From Comamonadaceae bacterium (GTDB lineage Bacteria > Pseudomonadota > Gammaproteobacteria > Burkholderiales > Burkholderiaceae_C): a stretch of 64,000 nt of DNA. Where the stretch lies: the NCBI GenBank assembly GCA_027488985.1, contig JAIYAR010000009.1, positions 372,001-436,000 on the forward strand, written 5' to 3'. The notes under the pieces were generated by a model, which made no database searches, had not been told where the DNA came from, and saw only the letters and a list, made by a program, of their open reading frames with translations. The position numbers and the translations under genes were made by a program. Positions 9,417 to 17,469 of the stretch are shown here, piece after piece; the first letter of the stretch is position 1; every line of letters begins with the position of its first letter.

Positions 9417-10297
9417 CGCAACCGCAACTGCAGCTCTGTCTTCATGCGGTGGTTGTCGATACGACGTGACTCGCTCATGAAGCTCAGCAGCATCAGCGGC
9501 AACTGCTCTTTGGCACTGTTACGTGCCACACGGGGTGGCCGTGCCAAACCGAAAAGGTCCGCCGCCAAATCGAAGTAGTCACCCATCTTCAGTTGGGTGT
9601 CGTCACTCACGTTGTAAACCCGTTGGGGAGAACCTACCCAGAGTGCCCGCACGCAGGCTCGCGCCAGGTCGTCCGCATGAATATGGTTGGTATAAACATC
9701 GTCTTGCGACTGAAGCACAGGTGTGCCCTTCTGAAGCCGGTTTCGCGGAGTTCCACCTTCGCGGTCAGGCGCGTAAATGCCGGGAATCCGCAAGACGGCG
9801 GAAGGCGTGCCCGTGGCCTTGCCCCAAGTGCGTAGAACGGCCTCCGCATGCACCCGGCGCTGGGCGCGCGGAGTTTGGGGTGCGACCGCGCGAGTTTCTT
9901 TCACCCAGTCACCGTCGCAATCCCCATAGACGCCGGTTGTCGACCCGTAGACCGCTGACTGCAAGGGGCTGCGCAAACGAAGCACCCGCGTCAACGCAGA
10001 TGCCCGTGGATCAACCCAACCTTCTGAGGGCGGGGGTGCCAGGTACAACAAACGGGTACCCAAACCCGCCAATCGCCTCAGGGTCGCCGGCCTGTCCAGA
10101 TTTCCCGACAACGGCGTCACGCCGGCTCTGCGCAGCTCAGCAATGCGGTCTGCGCTCGAGGTGAGCGCGAGCCACCGGATGCGAGGGCTGGACTGACGCA
10201 CAGCGCGCATCGCTACATCGCCACAGCCGATGACCAGCACACGTTGGCGCCTGAATCGCGACGGCAGCGCGCCGAGGGGGGATTGGTTTGAAGGCAA
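9368..10297 (-). CDS. NAD-dependent epimerase/dehydratase-like protein
   Basis: About 309 residues with an N-terminal Rossmann start (RVLVIGCGDVAMRAVRQ). Further segments typical of atypical extended SDR proteins follow: YGSTTGVYGDCDGDWVKET, LRIPGIYAPDREGGTP, and NHIHADDLARACVRAL. This pattern resembles the YeeZ/WcaG-like SDR_a5 group, whose substrates are mostly unknown. No ATG fits upstream of the fold, so I chose TTG at 10297. The reading frame stays open far upstream, but that part is antisense to the divergent reductase gene. The C-terminal 16 codons overlap the end of the PAP2 gene antisense. Confidence 0.7.
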   Translation of the reverse strand: MPSNQSPLGALPSRFRRQRVLVIGCGDVAMRAVRQSSPRIRWLALTSSADRIAELRRAGVTPLSGNLDRPATLRRLAGLGTRLLYLAPPPSEGWVDPRASALTRVLRLRSPLQSAVYGSTTGVYGDCDGDWVKETRAVAPQTPRAQRRVHAEAVLRTWGKATGTPSAVLRIPGIYAPDREGGTPRNRLQKGTPVLQSQDDVYTNHIHADDLARACVRALWVGSPQRVYNVSDDTQLKMGDYFDLAADLFGLARPPRVARNSAKEQLPLMLLSFMSESRRIDNHRMKTELQLRLRYPDVASGLVSGPAKP

Positions 10298-10339
10298 AAT
10301 CGAGGGTTGTTGACAAAGCAGCCACCTAGGATACCGAAG

Positions 10340-11389
10340 ATGAGCGAGACCGCATCTGCCACCATGACTTTTTCTGTTGCCGTGCAGCCTAGCGGACGCA
10401 ACTTCCAGGCACAAAGCGACGAAACGTTGCTGGCCGCTGGCATACGCCAGGGCGTGGGCTTGCCCTATGGCTGCAAAGACGGCGCCTGCGGCTCCTGCAA
10501 GTGCAAGATGCTGTCCGGAAGCGTAATACACGGAGCTCACCAGAGCAAAGCCCTGAGCCCGGAAGAGGAAGCCCAAGGACTGGTGTTGACCTGCTGCGCA
10601 ACCGCGACTTCCGACGTGGTGCTGGAATCCCGCCAAGTATCAGCCGAAGGTGCATTGCCGATCAAGAAGATGCCCACCCGCGTGACAACCCTGCAGAAGG
10701 TTTCTGACGATGTGATGGTGTTGCAGTTGCAACTGCCCGCGAACGACACTTTTTTGTACCGCCCCGGGCAATACATCGAATTCTTGCTCCGCGATGGCGC
10801 GCGCCGCAGCTACTCAATGGCCAATGCGCCACAAGGTAATAGCGTGGAGCTGCACATCCGCCACATGCCCGGAGGCAAATTCACCGACCATGTGTTCGGC
10901 GCAATGAAAGAGAAAGAAATTCTCCGGGTAGAAGGCCCACATGGCTCTTTCTACCTTCGGGAAGATTCCGACAAACCCGTCATCTTGCTGGCGTCCGGAA
11001 CCGGCTTTGCCCCCATCAAGGCCTTGCTGGAGCACATGCTGGCGCAAGGCATTACCCGCACAACCACGCTCTACTGGGGCGGACGCCGGCCCCACGACCT
11101 GTACATGGACGCGTGGGTGCGCGATTTCCAAACCCGCATGCCCTCGCTGAACTACGTACCTGTCGTCTCAGACGCCCTACCCGAAGATGGCTGGAGCGGT
11201 CGGACCGGCTTTGTTCATCGTGCGGTGCTTACCGACTTTCCGGACCTGAGCGGACATCAGGTTTACGCCTGCGGCGCTCCGATCGTCGTGGAGTCCGCAC
11301 AGCGCGATTTTGCGGCGCTGGCGAAACTGTCTGAGGACGAGTTCTACGCCGACGCCTTCACCTCCGAAGCAGACAAAGCGCTCGCCTGA
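10340..11389 (+). CDS. Ferredoxin-FAD-NAD(P) reductase (CDP-6-deoxy-delta-3,4-glucoseen reductase-like)
   Basis: A 349-residue three-domain electron transfer protein. Residues 8-95 form a plant-type 2Fe-2S ferredoxin with Cys45, Cys50, Cys53 and a fourth Cys at 85 or 86 (GCKDGACGSCKC). A FAD domain follows (RPGQYIEFLL, then RRSYSMAN). The C-terminal NAD(P) domain has LLASGTGFAPIKALLEH. This arrangement is usually annotated as CDP-glucoseen reductase (AscD/RfbI) or an oxygenase reductase. No deoxysugar genes or oxygenase lie nearby, so its partner is unknown. The ATG at 10340 is preferred over TTG at 10307 because the latter overlaps the divergent gene's start region. Confidence 0.82.
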   Translation: MSETASATMTFSVAVQPSGRNFQAQSDETLLAAGIRQGVGLPYGCKDGACGSCKCKMLSGSVIHGAHQSKALSPEEEAQGLVLTCCATATSDVVLESRQVSAEGALPIKKMPTRVTTLQKVSDDVMVLQLQLPANDTFLYRPGQYIEFLLRDGARRSYSMANAPQGNSVELHIRHMPGGKFTDHVFGAMKEKEILRVEGPHGSFYLREDSDKPVILLASGTGFAPIKALLEHMLAQGITRTTTLYWGGRRPHDLYMDAWVRDFQTRMPSLNYVPVVSDALPEDGWSGRTGFVHRAVLTDFPDLSGHQVYACGAPIVVESAQRDFAALAKLSEDEFYADAFTSEADKALA

Positions 11390-11397
11390 CCAAACAA

Positions 11398-11420
11398 AGC
11401 CGCTGCCATTGACAGCGGCT
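11398..11420 (-). terminator. Stem-loop between convergent genes
   Basis: AGCCGCTG / CAGCGGCT is an 8-bp stem with a 7-base loop. On the minus strand it is followed by TTTGTTTGG, so it mainly suits the quinone oxidoreductase gene. On the plus strand there is no T run. Confidence 0.55.
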
Positions 11421-11439
11421 CCATGGCCACAAGCCCCAC

Positions 11440-12435
11440 TTACAGGGTCAGGATGGTGCAACCGGTGGTCAGGCGGGCTTCCAAGTCTTTGTGGGCCTGT
11501 TGCACGTCTTCCAGGGCATAGCGCTGGGCGATGTGGATGTTGACTTTGCCACTCAGCACGATGTCAAACAAGTCGTCCGCCATGGCCTGCGTGCTTTCGC
11601 GGGTAGCAATGTGCGTGAACAGGGTTTGGCGAGTCACATAGATGGAGCCCTTGGGCCCGAGGATGCCGGGTGAGAACGGGGCCACGGGACCCGATGCATT
11701 GCCGAAGCTCGCCATCAAGCCGAAGGGGGCCAGACAATCCAGCGACTTGTCCCAGGTGTCTTTGCCCACCGAGTCGTACACCACTTTCACCCCTTTGCCG
11801 CCTGTGATTTCCTTGACACGGGCCGCAAAGTCTTCCGCTCTGTAATTGATAGCATGCTCCGCACCATTGGCGAGCGCCAGAGCACATTTTTCTTCTGAAC
11901 CGGCAGTTCCAATCAGGCGCAAGCCCAAAGCCTTGGCCCACTGGCAGGCAATCAGGCCTACCCCACCCGCCGCCGCATGGAAGAGCACAAAGTCACCGGC
12001 CTGCAAGCCGCCTTGAGGCAGCGTGCGCTTGAGCAGGTACTGGGCGGTCAGGCCCTTGAGCATCATGGCGGCACCGGTTTCGAAACTGATGCCATCTGGC
12101 AGCTTGCACACGCACTTGGCAGGCATCACCCGCACTTCGCAGTAGCTGCCCGGCGGCTGGCTGGCGTAGGCGGCGCGGTCGCCCACCTTGAGATGACTCA
12201 CACCCTCGCCCACTGCTTCAATAACGCCCGCTGCTTCCATACCCAACTGCACCGGCAGATTCATAGGGTACAGGCCGGAGCGCTGGTACACGTCGATGAA
12301 GTTCAGCCCCACCGCATGGTGGCGCATGCGCACCTCACCGGGGCCGGGTTCGCCCACCGTGACCTGCACCAACTGCAGCTGTTCGGGGCCGCCATGCTGG
12401 GCGATGTGAATGGCGCGGGATGTCACTGAACTCAT
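11440..12435 (-). CDS. Zinc-independent NADPH:quinone oxidoreductase family protein
   Basis: A 331-residue medium-chain dehydrogenase/reductase of the quinone oxidoreductase (Qor) type, which reduces quinones or activated alkenes with NADPH. Markers are the N-terminal PGPGEVRMRHHAVGLNFIDVYQRSG, GMEAAGVIEAVG, the cofactor segment AAAGGVGLIACQWAKALG, and GAEHAINYRAEDF. The catalytic and structural zinc cysteines of alcohol dehydrogenases are absent, as expected. The ATG at 12435 has a GGAGACAA ribosome site. It converges with the ferredoxin reductase gene and is divergent from the EamA carrier gene. Confidence 0.88.
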   Translation of the reverse strand: MSSVTSRAIHIAQHGGPEQLQLVQVTVGEPGPGEVRMRHHAVGLNFIDVYQRSGLYPMNLPVQLGMEAAGVIEAVGEGVSHLKVGDRAAYASQPPGSYCEVRVMPAKCVCKLPDGISFETGAAMMLKGLTAQYLLKRTLPQGGLQAGDFVLFHAAAGGVGLIACQWAKALGLRLIGTAGSEEKCALALANGAEHAINYRAEDFAARVKEITGGKGVKVVYDSVGKDTWDKSLDCLAPFGLMASFGNASGPVAPFSPGILGPKGSIYVTRQTLFTHIATRESTQAMADDLFDIVLSGKVNIHIAQRYALEDVQQAHKDLEARLTTGCTILTL

Positions 12436-12544
12436 GGTTTTGTCTCCATCGATGGTGGTTGTTATGAACGCACAACATGGTGCCAGAAATCGGCAACAAC
12501 TGCAGGCCGGCGACAGCTTTGCACTCCTTGCTACAGTGCAGCCC

Positions 12545-13447
12545 ATGACGCACCGCCTGACCCCGACCGCCGCCCTCCTGCTTGTGATTCCCCCCCTGAT
12601 GTGGTCCGGCAATGCGGTGGTAGGCCGTATGGTGGCGCCACTGATTTCGCCCATGACGCTCAACCTGCTGCGCTGGGCCATTGCTTTCCTGATTTTGCTG
12701 CCCCTGGCCAGCCGCGTGCTGCGCGCTAACAGCGGTTTATGGCCGCAATGGAAACGGTTTGCCCTGCTCAGCCTGTTCAGCATCGGCGGATACAACGCAC
12801 TGCTGTATCTGGCTCTGAACACCTCCACCGCCATCAACGTCACCCTGGTAGGCGCCAGCACACCTGTGTGGATGCTGCTCATCGGCCGCCTGCTGTTCAA
12901 GGCACCGGTATCGCGCAAGCAACTGTTGGGCGCAGTGCTGTCCATAGGAGGCGTGTTGCTGGTGCTGGGCCGTGGGAACTGGCAGGTCATCACCCACTTG
13001 CGCCTTGTGCCCGGTGATTTGTATGTACTGCTGGCCTCCATCGGGTGGGCCGCCTACAGCTGGTTGTTGGCCCACCCCACCCCGGAGTCCGAAGAAATCC
13101 GCTCCGACTGGTCCACGTTTTTGATGGGGCAGATTGTGTTCGGGCTGGGCTGGTCTCTGGCGTTTACCAGCGGCGAATGGCTACTCACTCCCGCACACAT
13201 CGACTGGAGCCTCGGGCTCGCAGCTGCGTTGGCATTTATTGCATTGGGGCCCGCCGTCATTGCCTATGGCACTTGGGGGGCCGGCGTCTCGCGCGCGGGC
13301 CCTGCGGTAGCGGGGTTTTTCATCAACCTCACACCCTTGTTCACCGCAGTGCTTTCATCCATATTCCTGGGTGAAGCACCCAAGCTTTACCACGCGCTGG
13401 CCTTTGTGCTCATCGTCTCCGGCATTGTTCTCTCTTCCCGCAAATAA
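12545..13447 (+). CDS. EamA (DMT) family transporter
   Basis: A 300-residue inner-membrane protein with about ten hydrophobic segments and the internal duplication of the drug/metabolite transporter superfamily. Markers are PPLMWSGNAVVGRMVAP at the start, YLALNTSTAINVTLVGASTPVWMLL in the first half, and GPAVAGFFINLTPLFTAVLSSIFLGE at the end. Such proteins usually export amino acids or metabolites. The ATG at 12545 leaves 109 bases to the divergent oxidoreductase. The gene ends 6 bases before the alpha-glucosidase start, so the two may be co-transcribed. Substrate is not predictable. Confidence 0.85.
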   Translation: MTHRLTPTAALLLVIPPLMWSGNAVVGRMVAPLISPMTLNLLRWAIAFLILLPLASRVLRANSGLWPQWKRFALLSLFSIGGYNALLYLALNTSTAINVTLVGASTPVWMLLIGRLLFKAPVSRKQLLGAVLSIGGVLLVLGRGNWQVITHLRLVPGDLYVLLASIGWAAYSWLLAHPTPESEEIRSDWSTFLMGQIVFGLGWSLAFTSGEWLLTPAHIDWSLGLAAALAFIALGPAVIAYGTWGAGVSRAGPAVAGFFINLTPLFTAVLSSIFLGEAPKLYHALAFVLIVSGIVLSSRK

Positions 13448-13453
13448 GCATCC

Positions 13454-15199
13454 ATGAACGCCCTCACACGCACCGGCACTCCTTGGTGGAAACACTGCAC
13501 CGTCTACCAGATTTACCCTCGCTCGTTTGCTGACAGCAACGGCGACGGCATCGGCGACCTGCCGGGCATTACCTCTCGCTTGGACCATCTGCAAACGCTT
13601 GGTGTCGATGTGGTGTGGCTCTCGCCCATCTACAGCTCGCCCAACGACGACAACGGCTACGACATCTCGGACTACCGCAACATCATGGCGGACTTCGGAA
13701 CGCTGGCCGATTTCGACACCATGCTGGCGGCCATGCATGCACGCGGCATCAAGCTCATGATGGACCTGGTGGTCAACCACAGCTCGGACGAGCACCACTG
13801 GTTTAACGAGGCGCGCAAAAGCCGCGACAACCCGTACCACGACTACTACATCTGGGGCGAGCCTCAGGCGGACGGGTCCCCACCCACCAACTGGGAAGCC
13901 GCTTTCACTGGTTCCGTGTGGGAATGGAACGAGCCCACCGGCGAGTACTACATGCACATGTTCAGCAAAAAACAGCCGGACCTGAACTGGGAGAACCCTG
14001 CGCTGCGCCAGGAGGTGTATGCCCTCATGCGCTTCTGGCTGGACCGGGGGGTGGACGGTTTCCGCATGGACGTGATCAACATGATCTCCAAGCCCTGGAA
14101 TGCAGATGGCAGCCTGCCGCAAGCGCCGGTGGTGCGCGAAGGCTTTTTGCAGCCCGGCTTTGCGCTTAGTTGCAACGGCCCCAAGCTGGGTGAATTCCTG
14201 CGCGAAATGCGCGAGCAGGTGCTGAACCACTACGACACCATCACCGTGGGCGAGGCACCGCTGGCCACCATCCGCCAGGGCGTGGAGCTGACCCACGCGC
14301 AGGAAGGTGCGCTCAACATGCTGTTCCAGTTCGAGCACATGGATCTGGATTGCATCAGCGGCCACCCCAACGGCAAGTGGGCCCTCAAGCCCCTGCATCT
14401 GCCCGACCTCAAAGCCAGCATGATGCGCTGGCAGGATGCACTGGCCGAGCATGGCTGGAACAGCCTGTACTTGTGCAACCACGACCAGCCCCGCCCGGTA
14501 TCCCGCTTCGGGGACGATGGTTTTTACCGGGTGCAAAGCGCCAAAATGCTGGCCACCTTTTTGCACGGTTTTCAGGGCACGCCCTATGTGTATCAGGGTG
14601 AAGAGCTGGGCATGACGAATGTGCAGTTCCCAAGCATCGAGGACTACCAGGACATCGAGATCCGCAATATGTACCGCGTGGCAGTGCACGAGCGCGGCCA
14701 GGACCCGCAGCAGGTGATGCAATCCATCTGGACCAAGGGCCGGGACAACGCGCGTACCCCCATGCAGTGGAGCGATAGCCCCAACGCAGGCTTCACCACC
14801 GGTACTCCGTGGCTCTCGCTGAACCCGCGCTACCCGGAGATCAATGCAGCCCGAGCGGTCGCCGATGCGGACTCGGTGTTCCACCACTACCGCCAGTTGA
14901 TTGCCCTGCGCAAGCTGGAGCCTTTGCTGGTGCACGGCCGCACAGAGATGTTGCTGCCGGAGCACCCCCATGTAGTGGCTTACCTGCGCACGATTGACAG
15001 CGACAGTGCCCGCCTGCTGGTGCTGTGCAACTTCAGCGCAGAACCGCAAACCGTAGTGTGGGATGGCGTGTTGTCGTTCGATTCCACGGGGCTGCTGCTG
15101 GGCAACTACCCGACAGACAACGCCGAACTGGCGCAGCGGCTGCAGAGTCCGGCCCTGCGCCCCTATGAGGCACTACTGGTCAAGCTGCACCCACATTGA
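13454..15199 (+). CDS. GH13 alpha-glucosidase / oligo-1,6-glucosidase-like
   Basis: A 581-residue alpha-amylase family enzyme that removes glucose from alpha-linked oligosaccharides or sucrose-like substrates. It opens WWKHCTVYQIYPRSFADSNGDGIGDL, typical of the oligo-1,6-glucosidase/alpha-glucosidase group. Catalytic residues are Asp206 (GVDGFRMDV), Glu267 (ITVGEAP) and Asp344 (CNHDQPR). There is no signal peptide, so it is cytoplasmic. Region II reads GFRMDVINM, and a Val/Ile there often marks alpha-1,6 activity. It is flanked by an EamA carrier and an MFS carrier rather than a sugar ABC transporter, so the source of its substrate is unclear. Confidence 0.87.
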   Translation: MNALTRTGTPWWKHCTVYQIYPRSFADSNGDGIGDLPGITSRLDHLQTLGVDVVWLSPIYSSPNDDNGYDISDYRNIMADFGTLADFDTMLAAMHARGIKLMMDLVVNHSSDEHHWFNEARKSRDNPYHDYYIWGEPQADGSPPTNWEAAFTGSVWEWNEPTGEYYMHMFSKKQPDLNWENPALRQEVYALMRFWLDRGVDGFRMDVINMISKPWNADGSLPQAPVVREGFLQPGFALSCNGPKLGEFLREMREQVLNHYDTITVGEAPLATIRQGVELTHAQEGALNMLFQFEHMDLDCISGHPNGKWALKPLHLPDLKASMMRWQDALAEHGWNSLYLCNHDQPRPVSRFGDDGFYRVQSAKMLATFLHGFQGTPYVYQGEELGMTNVQFPSIEDYQDIEIRNMYRVAVHERGQDPQQVMQSIWTKGRDNARTPMQWSDSPNAGFTTGTPWLSLNPRYPEINAARAVADADSVFHHYRQLIALRKLEPLLVHGRTEMLLPEHPHVVAYLRTIDSDSARLLVLCNFSAEPQTVVWDGVLSFDSTGLLLGNYPTDNAELAQRLQSPALRPYEALLVKLHPH

Positions 15200-16366
15200 T
15201 CAAGACGCCTTCTCCGGCACAAAACGGGCACTGAGCGCGAGGATGGTGGCAGCCACCACCACCACCGCCATGGCAGCGGTCAGCGATGCGTGCTGCGCGA
15301 TCACACCAATCAGCGGCGGGCCGACCATGAAGCCGGCATAGCCGATGGACGAGACTGCTGCAATCGCTGCCGCCGGCGTGGTGCCCGGCACGCGGCTGGC
15401 AGCGCCGTAGAGGATGGGAACAATCATGGCCAGCCCCGCACCCACCAGTCCACAACCCACGATGGCCACCCATGGCTGCCCGACGATGAGCACCACCGCC
15501 ATGGAAACGGCGGTGATGGTGCCGCTGACCTGCAGCAGCAGCCGCTCGCTATGGCGAGCCCGCAGCCGGTCGGCGGCAAATCGCATCACCGCCATGGCCC
15601 CGGCACAAGCGGAGTAACCCAAGGCCGCCAGCTCGTGCGGCATGCGCACCTCCTGCTGCAGGTAAAGCACACACCAGTCAAACATCACACCCTCGGCACT
15701 CATACCTGCAAAGGTGAGCAAACCCATGATGAGCAAGGCGCCACGCGGCCAGGTGAAATGCACCTTGGGCTTGCCGCTGGGCGCCGGCGTGGGCAGCATC
15801 CAGCGCGAGCCCACCAGAATGCACAGTGCCACCAACGCGGCCACCACCGACAACTGCCAAGCTGCGGGCACCTCCGCGCGCAACAGGCCGGACGCCAGCG
15901 CCGCACCACCCATGGCCCCCACACTGAACATGCCGTGCAAGCTGCCCATGATGGGCCGCCCACCTGCCGTCTCCAGCACAGAGCCTTCGGTATTGATGGC
16001 CACGTCATATACGCTGAGCGAGGCACCAAACACCAGCATGGACGCCAACACCCACGGCAGCCCCGGCCAGTGCAACACCATGCTCAACATGGCAGCCATC
16101 ACCACCGCGCAAGCCGCCGCCGCATTGCGCGCGCCCAGCCGGCCAATCACCCGGCCCGCGAAGAACAATGCCGCAATCGCCCCCAGTGCGGCTGCCACCA
16201 GCACCAGTGAGAGGGCCGCCTCACCCAGGTCGTATTGCCGCTTGACGGACGGAATGTGCACACCCCACACCGCACTGAAGACGCCGAGCACGGTAAACAG
16301 CCCGCGCGTCGCCCAAATGGCGTGGCGGATTTGCGCGGGCGTACCGTGATATTCAGCTGCGCTCAT
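15200..16366 (-). CDS. MFS transporter
   Basis: A 388-residue carrier with about twelve hydrophobic segments. It starts MSAAEYHG and has a first segment WATRGLFTVLGVFSAVWGVHIPSVKRQY. FFAGRVIGRLGARNAAAAC resembles the loop 2-3 signature of the major facilitator superfamily, and the overall pattern resembles YbjJ/FucP-like members. The ATG at 16366 is preferred over one at 16384. It converges with the alpha-glucosidase, with stops directly abutting, and is divergent from the AraC regulator, a layout that suggests control by that regulator. Substrate is unknown. Confidence 0.82.
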   Translation of the reverse strand: MSAAEYHGTPAQIRHAIWATRGLFTVLGVFSAVWGVHIPSVKRQYDLGEAALSLVLVAAALGAIAALFFAGRVIGRLGARNAAAACAVVMAAMLSMVLHWPGLPWVLASMLVFGASLSVYDVAINTEGSVLETAGGRPIMGSLHGMFSVGAMGGAALASGLLRAEVPAAWQLSVVAALVALCILVGSRWMLPTPAPSGKPKVHFTWPRGALLIMGLLTFAGMSAEGVMFDWCVLYLQQEVRMPHELAALGYSACAGAMAVMRFAADRLRARHSERLLLQVSGTITAVSMAVVLIVGQPWVAIVGCGLVGAGLAMIVPILYGAASRVPGTTPAAAIAAVSSIGYAGFMVGPPLIGVIAQHASLTAAMAVVVVAATILALSARFVPEKAS

Positions 16367-16394
16367 GGGCAGCCCTTGGCACAAAAATAGTTAA

Positions 16395-16405
16395 ATTCTT
16401 AGAAT
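16395..16405. promoter_or_regulatory. Small palindrome in the MFS/AraC divergent region
   Basis: ATTCT-T-AGAAT is a perfect inverted repeat 29 bases upstream of the MFS start, in the 143-base divergent gap. It could be an operator half, but AraC proteins usually bind direct repeats, so it may be chance. Confidence 0.25.
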
Positions 16406-16509
16406 GTTGACCGGGGCCTGCGCAAACAACGGCTGGTGAAAACAGGTTTTTCATACTTATAGCGTAATCAGAAGGCTGGTACTCTCCGCCGGAATTCGAT
16501 ACCACTCCC

Positions 16510-17469
16510 ATGTCAAAAGTAGTAAAAATCTTCGATAGCATTGATGGCGGTGGTCCCTGCATTGCCGCCGTTGCCTGCGATCACCCGGATGCACCCGTGC
16601 ACGCCAATCACATGCGCAGCGCGCTGGCTGGCTTTATCACCGAGGCGGCGTCCGGCACCCTGCGCTTGCGCAACCCGCCGCCTCTGCCAGAGGACAGCCT
16701 GCGCGGCGCCGGGCACATGCATTTGCACGCGGAGGTGTTTTTGCAACTGCAAGGCCATACGACCTTCACCTTCCCGCACGCGCAGCTCACCCTGCTGCCC
16801 GGCGAGGTGCTGGTGGTCCCCCCTAAGTTGCTGCACGACGAGCGCGTGAGCGGGATTGAGGGGCAGGTTTTTTCCAACATGGTGATCTCCGCGGACAGCC
16901 AGCGCATGTCCTGCCACCTGGCCCATGAAGACCGGCCCGGCCACCCCGCCAGCTTGTACCTGGAGACTTGCAGCCACCTGGAGGCCATGCGCATTGAGGG
17001 CTGGCTGCGCGATGCCGCCCGCCCACCCGCGCAGGATTCGCCCGGGCTGTGGCCGCTGCAACAGAGGGCCTTGCTCGCTGCTGCGCTCAGTAGCGTGGCC
17101 CGCTTGTTGGACGCCCCGCAAAAGACCCTGTCCCAAGAGCCTGCCTTGTTGAGCCAGCTACGTCGTCTGGTGCAAAACCGCATGGGCGAGGTGGACCTGA
17201 CGGTCGCTTCATTGGCGCAAGAGCTGGGCTGCACGGCGGACTACCTGTCGCACCTGTACAGCAGCCACACCGGCGAGCACCTGTGGCAGGTCATCCTGCA
17301 GCAGCGCCTGGCCCGCTCTGCCCGCTTGTTGACAGAGGGCGATGCAGCCGTCAAAGAGGTGGCCTGGTGCTGCGGCTTTGCCAGCGCCAGCTATTTCATC
17401 CGATGCTTCCGCCAGCACTTCGGACTCACACCCAAGGCCTACCGCACCCGTCGGGTCGCAACGGCCTAG
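16510..17469 (+). CDS. AraC family transcriptional regulator
   Basis: A 319-residue DNA-binding regulator. The N-terminal half looks like a cupin ligand domain (HMHLHAEVFLQLQGHTTFTFP, then LLPGEVLVVPPKLLHDERV). The C-terminal 100 residues form the two helix-turn-helix units: VASLAQELGCTADYLSHLYSS, then VKEVAWCCGFASASYFIRCFRQHFGLTPKAYR. It is divergent from the MFS carrier gene, the likeliest target, and the alpha-glucosidase lies beyond that. Its stop overlaps the convergent Cache/CheW gene by 4 bases. The ligand is unknown; a sugar is plausible from context only. Confidence 0.88.
   Translation: MSKVVKIFDSIDGGGPCIAAVACDHPDAPVHANHMRSALAGFITEAASGTLRLRNPPPLPEDSLRGAGHMHLHAEVFLQLQGHTTFTFPHAQLTLLPGEVLVVPPKLLHDERVSGIEGQVFSNMVISADSQRMSCHLAHEDRPGHPASLYLETCSHLEAMRIEGWLRDAARPPAQDSPGLWPLQQRALLAAALSSVARLLDAPQKTLSQEPALLSQLRRLVQNRMGEVDLTVASLAQELGCTADYLSHLYSSHTGEHLWQVILQQRLARSARLLTEGDAAVKEVAWCCGFASASYFIRCFRQHFGLTPKAYRTRRVATA

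Noticed and set aside
11840-11880. ATTGATAGC...GCGCCA in the quinone oxidoreductase gene as another repeat copy
   Set aside because: The spacing between the core and GCGCCA is 9 instead of 11 bases, and the codons spell the family motif GAEHAINY.
13355-15049. A 564-codon minus-strand frame opposite the alpha-glucosidase
   Set aside because: Antisense shadow of a gene with all GH13 catalytic residues.
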